Below are positions 24,941 to 33,654 of a DNA stretch of 57,809 nucleotides, in pieces (position 1 is the stretch's first letter; each line of letters begins with the position of its first letter). The notes under the pieces were generated by a model. It ran no database searches. It was not told the origin of the DNA and was given only the letters and a program-made list of their open reading frames with translations. The translations under genes were made by a program, and so were the position numbers. Where the stretch lies: assembly GCF_009711405.1 (NCBI RefSeq), contig NZ_SMLW01000672.1, positions 1 to 57,809 of the forward strand. The letters run 5' to 3'. The DNA is from Fulvivirga kasyanovii. Lineage in GTDB: Bacteria; Bacteroidota; Bacteroidia; Cytophagales; Cyclobacteriaceae.

Positions 24941-27136
24941 TTAATTTTGATTTTGATTCATAGACTTAAGTCTTTTCACTTCCTCCTCGGCCGTTCTCAG
25001 TCTGGCAGTTAACTCCTCTGTTATTTTCCTTTGGACTTCAACCGATTTCAATGCATCAATTTTTCTTTGCCCTTCTACTTCTTCCTTTAAAGCTGTGAGC
25101 TCTGCCATTTTTTGATGCATTTCCTTTTCCTGAGCCTTCATAGCTTCTGCTTGCACCTTATTTTGCTTTTCCGACTCCCTGAGCTTATTAATCATTCTGG
25201 CCATGGATTGCTTCTGAGCCTCTGCCTGGGCATTGGCTCGTTCGAGTTCCATATTTTTCTTTTTAGCCTCTTCCTGAGTTTTTAACAATTCCTCCACACT
25301 CTGACGCATCATTTGCTCCTGGGCTTTTATCTGCTCGGCCTTCTCCTCATTTTCCATATCCTTTTGCTTAAGCTTCTCAAGCATTTTGCTCATGGTTTGC
25401 TTTTGAGCTTCAGCCTGGGCATTCGCACGCTCTAGCTCCACATTTCTTTTTTCAGCGGCTTCCTGGGTAGCAAGCAGCTCTTCTACGTTCTGACGCAACT
25501 CCTCAGACTTCTCCTGGCTTTCCTTCTCCCTCAGCCTAAGCTTTTCAAGTACTTTACCCAGGCTTTGCCTTTGCGCTTCTGCCTGAACATTCGCCCGCTC
25601 CAACTCAATATTTTTTCTTTCGGCAGCTTCCTGAGTAGCTTGTAATTCTTCCATATTCTGGCGTAGTTCCTCTTCAGACGCCCTCATTTCTTCGGCCTGC
25701 TGCTGGCTAAGCTCAAGTAGCTTTTGTGTTTGGGCATTAACTTTGGCATTGAATATGGCCGAGGCAATATTTTCGCTTACCTTGATGATAAACTCCCGTA
25801 CGTGTGACTGATAAGGTTCAAAGGTGGCCAACTCAAGAATACCGTAGACCTTATCATTTATCTTCAACGGCGAAATAAAAACACAGCCCGGTGTTGCCTC
25901 ACCTAATCCCGAGGTTATATGTACATAATTCTGTGGTATTTGGGTTATGAATATGGGATCCCCCTCTTGCCAGCACTCTCCGGTCAAACCCTGTCCCGGC
26001 CTAATTTCCTTCTCAACAAATCGTTTCTTATCCCAAGCGTAACAGGCAACCATTTTAAGGAATGGATCATCTGTATCCTCATCCTCAACAATAAACAGTG
26101 CTCCCTGATTAGAACTGGTATATTTTACAATTTCGCTTATGATGCTATCTCCTAAGGCTTTAAGGTCCGTTTGGCTGCGTATGATGTCAGCAAATCTGGC
26201 AAGGCCAGAAACCGCCCAATTCCTTTGCTTTTCCTCCACTGAACTTTGTTTAAGGTTCTCCCTCATCTCCAGTAAAGCTATACTCATATCATCACCTTCA
26301 CGCCTTAGCTTAAGGTCCTTGTTGTAATCTCCGTTTCCGATGGCAACAGCAAAGGAAGTCATCGCTTTCAGGTCATTGACCAGATTACCCAGGGCATTGG
26401 TCATTATTTCGTCTTGCCCAACTTCAAGATTTGCAGTTATCGGTTTGCCCTCACTGATCTCTACTATAGTATCCCTAAGTTGTGAATATGGTTTAAACAC
26501 CTTGCTGTTTAGCTGATAAAGGGAAAGCAGGCAACCGGCAAAAAATGTCAGGAGCAGAAGGGTTACCAAAACAACTAAAACATCGTCCGCACGTTCCTTA
26601 TGCGCTACAACTGAAGAGACCTTCCGCTCCTGTGCCTGAATCACGCCTTCAAGCATTTTCTTTATTTGAGAAACCTGTTTTTTTATTTTCTCCCGGACTT
26701 CACCGGCTGAAATCTGTGTTAATTGAGAATTTCCAAATTCATCTGCGCGCAAAAGTTTAGTTAACGCCTCCCTGGAAATGAACATAGCCTCAAATGCTGA
26801 CAGAATTTTCTCCAATTTCTCATCCCTGTCTGAATACGCTGTAATGTGATTACTGTAATTTTTTTTAAGTGACCTATACTTAGCTACCAGGGCATGGTGT
26901 GCAAGTTCTGTATCCTGAGATTCAAATAACAAAGCTTCAAACTCGCCCAAAAACAAAAGCTCGGGCACATGTACTTCGTGAATTTCACGATCCAGTCTTT
27001 TGATATATTTATGTTGAATATGAGCAGCAAAAAATATTACCAGAGTTGCTACTATTAGCAAAGCATAAGTAATGGCAAATTTCCCCAATAAGTTGACCTT
27101 CAATTTTCTCATGTCATTTTGTATATTGACTTCCAT
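24941..27136 (-). CDS. HAMP-GAF transmembrane receptor with repeated coiled-coil output
   Basis: 731 residues. TM1 is at about 17-39, a helical periplasmic sensor of about 145 residues follows, TM2 is at 186-208, then a HAMP-like linker and a GAF domain (about 315-470, ending VYGILELATFEPY). The last 260 residues are a long coiled coil built from three near-repeats of about 50 residues, each carrying a version of EELLATQEAAEKRN and ERANAQAEAQKQ. No kinase, cyclase, GGDEF or chemoreceptor hairpin is present, so output must go through partner proteins. It is the first gene of the nine-gene minus-strand run. An alternative start is Met9. Confidence 0.87.
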   Translation of the reverse strand: MEVNIQNDMRKLKVNLLGKFAITYALLIVATLVIFFAAHIQHKYIKRLDREIHEVHVPELLFLGEFEALLFESQDTELAHHALVAKYRSLKKNYSNHITAYSDRDEKLEKILSAFEAMFISREALTKLLRADEFGNSQLTQISAGEVREKIKKQVSQIKKMLEGVIQAQERKVSSVVAHKERADDVLVVLVTLLLLTFFAGCLLSLYQLNSKVFKPYSQLRDTIVEISEGKPITANLEVGQDEIMTNALGNLVNDLKAMTSFAVAIGNGDYNKDLKLRREGDDMSIALLEMRENLKQSSVEEKQRNWAVSGLARFADIIRSQTDLKALGDSIISEIVKYTSSNQGALFIVEDEDTDDPFLKMVACYAWDKKRFVEKEIRPGQGLTGECWQEGDPIFITQIPQNYVHITSGLGEATPGCVFISPLKINDKVYGILELATFEPYQSHVREFIIKVSENIASAIFNAKVNAQTQKLLELSQQQAEEMRASEEELRQNMEELQATQEAAERKNIELERANVQAEAQRQSLGKVLEKLRLREKESQEKSEELRQNVEELLATQEAAEKRNVELERANAQAEAQKQTMSKMLEKLKQKDMENEEKAEQIKAQEQMMRQSVEELLKTQEEAKKKNMELERANAQAEAQKQSMARMINKLRESEKQNKVQAEAMKAQEKEMHQKMAELTALKEEVEGQRKIDALKSVEVQRKITEELTARLRTAEEEVKRLKSMNQNQN

Positions 27137-27419
27137 GCCCCCGTTATCTTTTAGGTTTGAGGAGTAAACGGCCTGTTAATCAGTGTAAACCAGACTGCGA
27201 TGATAAGGCTTTTGTAATTCAGACTCTTAAAGTTACCCGAGACAAAGAGGTGGTCTTTTAGGTTGACAAAAAGGTGGACAACAAAAAATATATTCAAATT
27301 TGGCTTGCTTGCCGCGTATTAGATAAGGAGGTTTGATAGTTTTAAGGCTATTGAAAGCACCAAGCCCAGCGAAGGTTTAAGCTAATTGTATACACCGAGC
27401 AACAAGAACAGGTATTTTA

Positions 27420-28991
27420 ATGATGCAAATTAACCGATTCATATCCTTTATTGACTCTCATCGGGAAGAGCTGCTGAATCAAATCACCGAGCATCTTTGG
27501 CTAACTTTAATTTCATTGGCTATAGCCTCCACTATTGGTTTGTCACTTGGCCTTTTGATTAGTAAAAACAAGCGGCTTTCTTCTCCTGTAATTGGTTTTG
27601 TTAATGCTATTCAAACCGTACCCAGCGTGGCTTTGCTAGGATTTCTTCTGCCATTTTTAGGCATTGGTGTCATTCCGGCCATTGTAGCCCTCTTTTTATA
27701 TGCACTTCTACCCATAGTCAGGAATACATACGCAGGGATTACCGAAATTGATCCAGCCATTAGGGAAGCAGCCAAAGGTATGGGCATGTCACCACTGCAA
27801 GTACTGATAAAAGTCGAGATACCACTGGCTATGCCTGTACTTTTTGCAGGTATTCGTACCGCTTTTGTCATTAACGTAGGCATAGCTACTTTATGTGCCT
27901 TAATAGCTGCAGGAGGACTAGGTGAATTCATTTTTAGGGGTCTAAGTACCAATAATCCATACATGATACTGGCAGGTGCCATACCTGCAGCCTTAATGGC
28001 TCTTATTTTTGATGGGTTGATGGGTTATATACAAAGGCATGTATATCTGATGATTAAGCCCATACTCTTCACTGCAGTTGCCGGTTTAATATTTATCGCC
28101 TGGTACAGCATCAACAAACAAGTGAACCATAAACAATTTGTCGCTGGCTTTCCATCCGAATTTATCGAACGAGGCGATGGGTATGTAGGCCTAAAGGAGA
28201 CATATAACCTTGACCTGGAGGTTAAAGAAATGGAAATAGGCCTGATGTACCAGGCGGTCAAAAACGAGCATGTAGATGTAATCAGTGGTTTTTCTACCGA
28301 TGGAAGGATAGAAGCTTTCAATCTTTATAAACTTACAGATGACAAAAACTATTTCCCGCCGTACCATGCCGCTCCTATCATTAGACAGAAAACACTTAGT
28401 AAATACCCGCAAATAGCTGTCGCGCTAGATGAGTTAAAAAATTCAATTTCTGATGAGGAAATGGCACGTATGAATTATCTGGTAGATGAAAAAGGGGAGG
28501 ATATCGAAGAGGTTGCTTTAAACTTTTTAAAAGACAAAGGCTTCCAAGTTGATGTTTCTCTTGCAGGAAATCCAGATGTACTTATCGGTTCAAAGAATTT
28601 TACTGAAAGTTATATCCTCGCCCATATTTTCAAAATTATCATAGAAAATAAAACGGGCCTCATTGTAGACTTAAAGCTTGGGTTTGGAGGGACCAAACTA
28701 CTCTTCGATGCACTGAATGCAGGAGAGGTAGACCTTTATCCTGAATATACAGGCACAGGTTTGCTGGTAATTCTTAAACCGGAAAAAAAGGACCAGATTG
28801 CCTATGAAAAAGATGAAGTATATGATTTTGTAAGCCGTGAATTCGAAAAAAAGTATGGTATTATTTGGCTGGCACCTCTTGGTTTCAACAATACTTTCGC
28901 ATTAATGATGAGGAAAGACCAGGCTGAAAACCTGAACATCCGCTCCATCAGTGATCTGGCCAGGGTCGACAAGAGTAAAGAAACCGACTAA
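27420..28991 (+). CDS. Osmoprotectant ABC transporter permease fused to a lobe-swapped substrate-binding domain
   Basis: 523 residues. Residues 1-215 are an OpuC-type permease (six helices; QTVPSVALLGFLLPF and the EAAKGMGMSPLQVL coupling loop). After one more helix comes an OpuC/ProX-like glycine-betaine/choline binding domain in unusual order. The block normally second (FVAGFPSEFIERGDGYVGL, DVISGFSTDGRIEAF, FFPPYHAAPI-type) precedes the block normally first (IGSKNFTESYILAHIF, DLYPEYTGTGL, GFNNTFALMM). The chain ends right after SISDLARVDKSK, where a canonical protein would continue into the other lobe. The frame is uninterrupted, so this is a permutation, not a broken gene. Its ATPase is 9 kb upstream. 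Confidence 0.9.
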   Translation: MMQINRFISFIDSHREELLNQITEHLWLTLISLAIASTIGLSLGLLISKNKRLSSPVIGFVNAIQTVPSVALLGFLLPFLGIGVIPAIVALFLYALLPIVRNTYAGITEIDPAIREAAKGMGMSPLQVLIKVEIPLAMPVLFAGIRTAFVINVGIATLCALIAAGGLGEFIFRGLSTNNPYMILAGAIPAALMALIFDGLMGYIQRHVYLMIKPILFTAVAGLIFIAWYSINKQVNHKQFVAGFPSEFIERGDGYVGLKETYNLDLEVKEMEIGLMYQAVKNEHVDVISGFSTDGRIEAFNLYKLTDDKNYFPPYHAAPIIRQKTLSKYPQIAVALDELKNSISDEEMARMNYLVDEKGEDIEEVALNFLKDKGFQVDVSLAGNPDVLIGSKNFTESYILAHIFKIIIENKTGLIVDLKLGFGGTKLLFDALNAGEVDLYPEYTGTGLLVILKPEKKDQIAYEKDEVYDFVSREFEKKYGIIWLAPLGFNNTFALMMRKDQAENLNIRSISDLARVDKSKETD

Positions 28992-29004
28992 TATCAGCAG
29001 GTTA

Positions 29005-30117
29005 TTACTTACAGTGTTCCTTAACAGAGGCTTTTGCCTCCTCAGAGCCCAACTCTACCGCAGTATTGAGGTCAAGGCAGCCGTCGTATTTATCCCCTTT
29101 CTGTATTTTGGCCAGCCCCCTTTGATGAAAAGTTTCGGGATCGGTTGGAAACAGCTCAATGGAGTAAGAGTAATCCTGAATGGCACCTTTATAATCTTCT
29201 GTTGCCATTTTCGACAGTGCCCTGTTGTCATAATACACAGGATTGTAGGGGTCCAACTCAATGGCTTTGTTATAATCTTCTATAGCACCTTCATGGTTTT
29301 CCAAATTATACTTTACAACGCCTCTTAAATTATAGGTATCAGGGTCTTCGTTAAATAATTCTATTGATTTATTATAATCGGCAAGTGCACCTTCATAATC
29401 CTCCAATGTACTTTTTGCTAATGCACGGTTTTCAAACTTTACAGGATCCGTGGCATCCATTTCAATGGATTTATTGTAATCCTTTACAGCCTCCTCAACC
29501 TCTCCTATATTATATTTTGCTACACCTAAATAATTATACACATCAGGATCGGATGGATCAAGGGAAATAGATTTGTTGTAATCATCTATAGCACTGATAT
29601 ATTCTTCAAGTTCCGCTTTTACAACAGCACGGTTGAAGTACTTATCTGCATCATCCGGATCCAGCTCTATAGCTTTGGAAAAATCAAAGTAGGCTCCTTG
29701 AAGATCTTCCAGGTTATATTTGGCAAACCCTCTGCTGGTGTAAGCCTCCGCGGACTTAGGATCATATTTTATTGCCTTATCAAAATCTTCCAAAGCCCCA
29801 TAGTCATCTCCAAGGTTAAATTTGGCATCTCCACGATTAACAAGTGCGTCGGCAAAAGTTGAATCTATCTCAAGCGCAATATTATAATCACCAATAGCTC
29901 CGTAAAAATCACCCAATAGATTTTTAGCAAACCCTCTTTGGTTGTAGGCCTCTTTGTATTTGGCTTTGGCCTCTATAGCTTTGGTTAATGTCTGAACCGC
30001 CTCCTTATACTTTTCATTTTCAATACTTTTCACAGCTTTGTCATATAGCTCTTCAGCCGACTGGGCTATACCCAGAAAAGGAAACAGAATCATAACAATA
30101 ACACTCAGGGCTTTCAT
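29005..30117 (-). CDS. TPR-repeat periplasmic or secreted protein
   Basis: About 370 residues from the Met at 30117, chosen because it gives a compact signal peptide (MKALSVIVMILFPFLGIAQ). Met at 30135 adds six residues and is the alternative. The mature part is almost entirely tetratricopeptide repeats of 34 residues, about nine, with repeated YNKSIELDP- and GAIEDYNKAI-like cores. Such proteins scaffold protein complexes, but no partner can be named. The gene converges on the ABC permease gene with only 13 bp between them. Confidence 0.85.
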   Translation of the reverse strand: MKALSVIVMILFPFLGIAQSAEELYDKAVKSIENEKYKEAVQTLTKAIEAKAKYKEAYNQRGFAKNLLGDFYGAIGDYNIALEIDSTFADALVNRGDAKFNLGDDYGALEDFDKAIKYDPKSAEAYTSRGFAKYNLEDLQGAYFDFSKAIELDPDDADKYFNRAVVKAELEEYISAIDDYNKSISLDPSDPDVYNYLGVAKYNIGEVEEAVKDYNKSIEMDATDPVKFENRALAKSTLEDYEGALADYNKSIELFNEDPDTYNLRGVVKYNLENHEGAIEDYNKAIELDPYNPVYYDNRALSKMATEDYKGAIQDYSYSIELFPTDPETFHQRGLAKIQKGDKYDGCLDLNTAVELGSEEAKASVKEHCK

Positions 30118-30135
30118 AGGCAGTAGATTAATCAT

Positions 30136-30472
30136 TCAGATGGCTTCAAATATAGGTGATTTCAAACAATATTGTAGTAACGGTAAAACAACGAGTTGTA
30201 AATGAATTTATTTTTATATAAGTTGATGGCCAAACGGTAAGTCATTTTATTGGTTCAGAGTATATCCTCCTCTGCCAGAGGCATACTGGATTTATTAAAC
30301 CTAAACAGAACAGATAGAAAAGGCTGACACACCATCTGACAGCCTTTTCTTTCATTTTACCCGCACTATTTTCCATTCGAAGAAAAAATTCTTTTTTAAA
30401 AACGGTATTATTCCTGATTACCTCTTACCCTTCTGCAGTATACATAAGATACCTATTCAACCTAATTTACCT
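30136..30472. other. 337-bp gene-free gap
   Basis: Divergent intergenic region between the TPR gene and the DUF4395-rhodanese gene, so both promoters should lie here. I found no convincing -33/-7 pair. The only structured element is the hairpin/repeat at 30303-30349. No open frame of note on either strand. Confidence 0.6.
30303..30349. repeat. Copy 2 of a short dispersed repeat with hairpin
   Basis: It matches 6293-6332 (22 of 26 bases plus a shared CACCATCTG). It contains a perfect 10-bp stem GAAAAGGCTG/CAGCCTTTTC (30317-30326 with 30340-30349) around a 13-nt loop, and a pyrimidine-rich run follows on either side. It looks like a terminator but has no gene ending directly into it, so it may be the remnant of a lost gene end or a mobile hairpin. 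Confidence 0.45.
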
Positions 30473-31207
30473 ATGAATCGTTACTTAATGCAGCAGGGAT
30501 ATTCATCCTGCTCACTGGAAGAATTAAGTGCCCTAAATTACCATGTAAGGCTTATGCCCGCTTTTTGCCTCTTTATGGTTACCGTCGGGCTGGTTTTCAA
30601 TGAACCTTCGATCCACTTCTTTTTAGCCGCTCTTGGCTTTGCTGGATTCATCTCAAAACAATATCACCCGGTTGATGCTGCATATAACAGGATCACACGT
30701 CGTCCTAGCAATAAAAAATTACCTGCCATAAACCCACTACCCAGAAGGTATGCAAGCTTAATGGGAGCAACTTTTAATCTAGCTACAGGATTATTACTTT
30801 ATAACGGCTTATACTCTGCTGCGCTGTTTTCCGGGGGTATATTGATAGCATTACAACTTACCGTGATCTTTACGCATTTTTGTTTAGCAAGTTGGTTATA
30901 TGAAAAGTTTTATGCCTTTTTGGGGCATGGTGACAACATCAGTCTGGCAGAAGCCCGCGAACTCCGAATGAAAGGAGCTCTTCTTCTGGATGTAAGAACA
31001 CCTAAAGAGCATGAAAAACAAGTAATTACAGGTGCTTTAAACATACCTCTGCCAAAGCTCAGGGATCATGATATATATCATGGCAAGGAGGTTATTATAT
31101 TCTGCAATAGTGGTATGAGGTCCAAAGAGGCCACAAAAATCATTAATAACAGTGCTCTGGCCAAAGCCTACTCATTAGGCTCTATTCAAAACGCTATTAA
31201 ACTTTGA
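30473..31207 (+). CDS. DUF4395-rhodanese fusion membrane protein
   Basis: 244 residues. Residues 20-150 are a DUF4395-like membrane domain (about four helices; GFISKQYHPVDAAYN and the LFNLATG-like ATFNLATGLLLYNGL). Residues 155-244 are a rhodanese domain (LLLDVRTPKEHEKQ, GALNIPL) with active-site Cys211 in IIFCNSGMRS. A Cys-bearing loop of this type could carry a persulfide, so sulfur transfer or sulfide handling at the inner membrane is likely. The last residues are a little shorter than usual (ends QNAIKL). Confidence in the domains is high; the physiological sulfur donor is unknown. Confidence 0.87.
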   Translation: MNRYLMQQGYSSCSLEELSALNYHVRLMPAFCLFMVTVGLVFNEPSIHFFLAALGFAGFISKQYHPVDAAYNRITRRPSNKKLPAINPLPRRYASLMGATFNLATGLLLYNGLYSAALFSGGILIALQLTVIFTHFCLASWLYEKFYAFLGHGDNISLAEARELRMKGALLLDVRTPKEHEKQVITGALNIPLPKLRDHDIYHGKEVIIFCNSGMRSKEATKIINNSALAKAYSLGSIQNAIKL

Positions 31208-31276
31208 CCCTGGTTGTATGAGCTTTATAACTTCTTGCTTGTCTAATCCGTAAGAAGGTAGCAAAGCTAATTCCAT

Positions 31277-32386
31277 ATGTACCGATTTATACTTTTCTCA
31301 CTACTATTATCTATTTCATTTCACTGCACAGCCCAAAGCAACTCTAAACCGGAAGAGTTGCACATGGATTGGGAAGAATATGATCCGCCGTCCACTTTGG
31401 CAGTGCCTGAACACATTGTTAAAAAAGCCAGATATCCATTCATAGATGTGCATAATCATCAGTTCAATATGCCCAATCAGAACCTGAATGAACTGGTTGA
31501 GGAAATGGACAAGCTGAATATGGCCGTAATGGTAAACCTAAGTGGAAGGGGAAGAGGCTCTGAAGAGCACCTTATCGGTAGTATTGAAAATGTAAAGAAA
31601 ACTGCTCCCAACAGATTTATTGTGTTCACTAATATTGATATCAGCACGATCAATGAACCTGGCTGGACTGAGCGTACTGTAAAACAGATAGAAAGTGATG
31701 TAAGCGCCGGTGCCAACGGGCTGAAAATATATAAAAGCCAAACCATGGCAGTAGTTGACGGGCAACGTATTACCATTGACGATCCCCGTATAGACCCGGT
31801 CTGGGCCAAATGTGGTGAGTTGGGCATTCCGGTATTGATACATGCTGCGGACCCTAAGCCTTTTTGGGAACAGCATGACGAGCATAATGAGCGGTGGCTG
31901 GAATTAAAAGTGCGACCCGGACGCAAAAGGTCTGATACTGATCCGGCCCCATGGGAACAAATCATTAGTGAACAACATCATATTTTTGAAAAACATCCGA
32001 AAACCAAATTCATTAATGCACACCTGGGTTGGTATGGTAATAATTTGGGCAAACTTGGAGAGCTAATGGACAAATATCCTAATATGTATTCCGAAATAGG
32101 AGCGGTAATTGCAGAATTGGGTAGACAACCCCGCATGGCAAAAAGGTTTCTGACCCAATATCAGGATAGAGTAATGTTCGGAAAGGATAGTTGGAACCCG
32201 GAGGAATACTACACCTATTTCAGGGTATTGGAAACTGATGATGAGTACTTTCCCTATTACAAAAGGTACCATGCCTTCTGGAGAATGTATGGATTGAACC
32301 TTGACGATGAAGTCCTGAAAAAGCTTTATTATAAAAACGCCCTGGAAGTTATTCCCAACATTGATAAATCTTTGTTTCCAAAGTAG
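31277..32386 (+). CDS. Exported amidohydrolase-2 family metal-dependent hydrolase
   Basis: 369 residues with a signal peptide (MYRFILFSLLLSISFHCTAQ). It is a TIM-barrel amidohydrolase: the metal-binding HxH is in FIDVHNHQFNM, further ligands are in VLIHAADPKPFW and FINAHLGWYG, and the late Asp is in MFGKDSW. The branch resembles the amidohydrolase_2 decarboxylase/lactonase-like enzymes. The substrate is not readable. It is transcribed alone, 69 bp after the rhodanese fusion, and convergent with the next gene. Confidence 0.87.
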   Translation: MYRFILFSLLLSISFHCTAQSNSKPEELHMDWEEYDPPSTLAVPEHIVKKARYPFIDVHNHQFNMPNQNLNELVEEMDKLNMAVMVNLSGRGRGSEEHLIGSIENVKKTAPNRFIVFTNIDISTINEPGWTERTVKQIESDVSAGANGLKIYKSQTMAVVDGQRITIDDPRIDPVWAKCGELGIPVLIHAADPKPFWEQHDEHNERWLELKVRPGRKRSDTDPAPWEQIISEQHHIFEKHPKTKFINAHLGWYGNNLGKLGELMDKYPNMYSEIGAVIAELGRQPRMAKRFLTQYQDRVMFGKDSWNPEEYYTYFRVLETDDEYFPYYKRYHAFWRMYGLNLDDEVLKKLYYKNALEVIPNIDKSLFPK

Positions 32387-32401
32387 CAGCGTACAGGCTT
32401 T

Positions 32402-33034
32402 CTACTGATCCACAACAAACTCGAGCCCCAGGGGTAAATTTAGCATCCACCCGGTAAGACTAAAGCGGTCTTTTTTAGACAGCAATACTTCATGCTCGAT
32501 GATTTCAGACCTGAAGCATGCCAGCTTACCTGCCGTAGGGGCTACATCTTTTATTTCATCATCAAGATAAAGCCTCAATTCACCGCCATCACCAGGTTGC
32601 CACTGGGTATTAAGGTAACAGATGAATGATATTTTTCTGGCACCATCATTTTTAAACTGATCCAGGTGGCGCTTGTAGAAGGAGCCGGGAGGGTAAATGG
32701 TGAAATGGGTTTCATAGTCTTTGATGCCAAGGAAGCATGTCCTGTTCAGGTAATCCTTCAAATCGTTAATCCTATTCAGAAATTTCTGCACGGGAGGTAA
32801 AGCATCTTTAGGGTCAATCCATTTGATGTAATCACCACGTATACTTCGATCGTATTGAAGGTTATCATCTTTTCCGATACCTGCCCTCTTGAAACGGTCA
32901 TGATCCTGGTGCAAGGCAAAAACTTTCAGGATATCAAACACTTCCTCTGTCGGAAGAAAGTTATCAACAATTGCGTAATCCTGGTTAGCCAACCCATCGG
33001 CTACAAATTCCAGTTGGTCTGTGGTAATATTCAT
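32402..33034 (-). CDS. 2-oxoglutarate/Fe(II)-dependent oxygenase, prolyl-hydroxylase-like
   Basis: 210 residues. The double-stranded beta-helix core is seen from about residue 105. The iron-binding HxD is in YPPGSFYKRHLDQF, the distal His in EIIEHEVLLS and the 2OG-binding Arg in KDRFSLTGWML. FICYLNTQWQPGDGGELRLY is the typical P4Hc strand pair. This group hydroxylates proline or related residues in proteins, possibly a ribosomal or elongation-factor target as for other bacterial members (inference). The gene is single and stands alone. Confidence 0.87.
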   Translation of the reverse strand: MNITTDQLEFVADGLANQDYAIVDNFLPTEEVFDILKVFALHQDHDRFKRAGIGKDDNLQYDRSIRGDYIKWIDPKDALPPVQKFLNRINDLKDYLNRTCFLGIKDYETHFTIYPPGSFYKRHLDQFKNDGARKISFICYLNTQWQPGDGGELRLYLDDEIKDVAPTAGKLACFRSEIIEHEVLLSKKDRFSLTGWMLNLPLGLEFVVDQ

Positions 33035-33179
33035 TGAAGTGTTAACACTGTAAATTTACAATCGTTGTGTCTGTTTTGAAATAATTTGGTATGATTATAG
33101 TTTAGAAAGTAACAAACACAAATCAGGCTGCGTCTATAGCATGACATGCTGAATGGTGCACAAACTTTAGACATAACAC

Positions 33180-33635
33180 ATGAAATATAAATTCCCGCTT
33201 TTACTGCTGTTGGCTGTTTTGCTCTTTACGTATGGTTGTAAGCACCCGGAAGACGCACCCGTTTTCAGGAGGGTAGGCAATATTGAGGTAACCAAGGTAA
33301 CTGGTTCCGAAGCCTATCTTAATGCCAATGCTTACTTTTACAACCCTAATGATGTAAAAATGAAGCTAAAGAAGGTTGAGGTAGATGTAGAGGTTGAAGG
33401 CAATAAAATAGGGACTATTAACCACTCGGTAAAAACATTGATCCCTGCCAACTCAGAGTTTAAGGTACCTTTGGATGCAACTTTTGATATGAAGCAGATG
33501 GGTTTCCTGAAAAGTGTAATCAGCATACTCGGTGGAAAAAAGGTTAAGGTGCACTACAAAGGTTTTATCCGGGTATCATTACATGGCTTTCCTTTTAAAG
33601 TTCCGGTAGATTATCAAGACGAAGTCCGTATCTAG
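33180..33635 (+). CDS. LEA type 2 family lipoprotein
   Basis: 151 residues. The signal sequence ends in a lipobox-like TYGC (Cys at about 20), so the mature protein is probably lipid-anchored. The body matches the LEA_2/WHy immunoglobulin-like fold (EAYLNANAYFYNPNDVKMKL, VEVDVEVEGNKIGTIN, LIPANSEFKVPLDATF), found in many bacterial and plant stress proteins. It is followed after 19 bp by a DUF1684-like gene and is likely co-transcribed with it. Confidence 0.83.
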   Translation: MKYKFPLLLLLAVLLFTYGCKHPEDAPVFRRVGNIEVTKVTGSEAYLNANAYFYNPNDVKMKLKKVEVDVEVEGNKIGTINHSVKTLIPANSEFKVPLDATFDMKQMGFLKSVISILGGKKVKVHYKGFIRVSLHGFPFKVPVDYQDEVRI

Positions 33636-33654
33636 TTTTACCTTTAAAAAAATT

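Noticed and set aside
27420-28991. Permuted permease-binding protein as a frameshifted or deleted pseudogene
   Set aside because: One uninterrupted frame contains every motif of both lobes, so nothing is missing; only their order differs.
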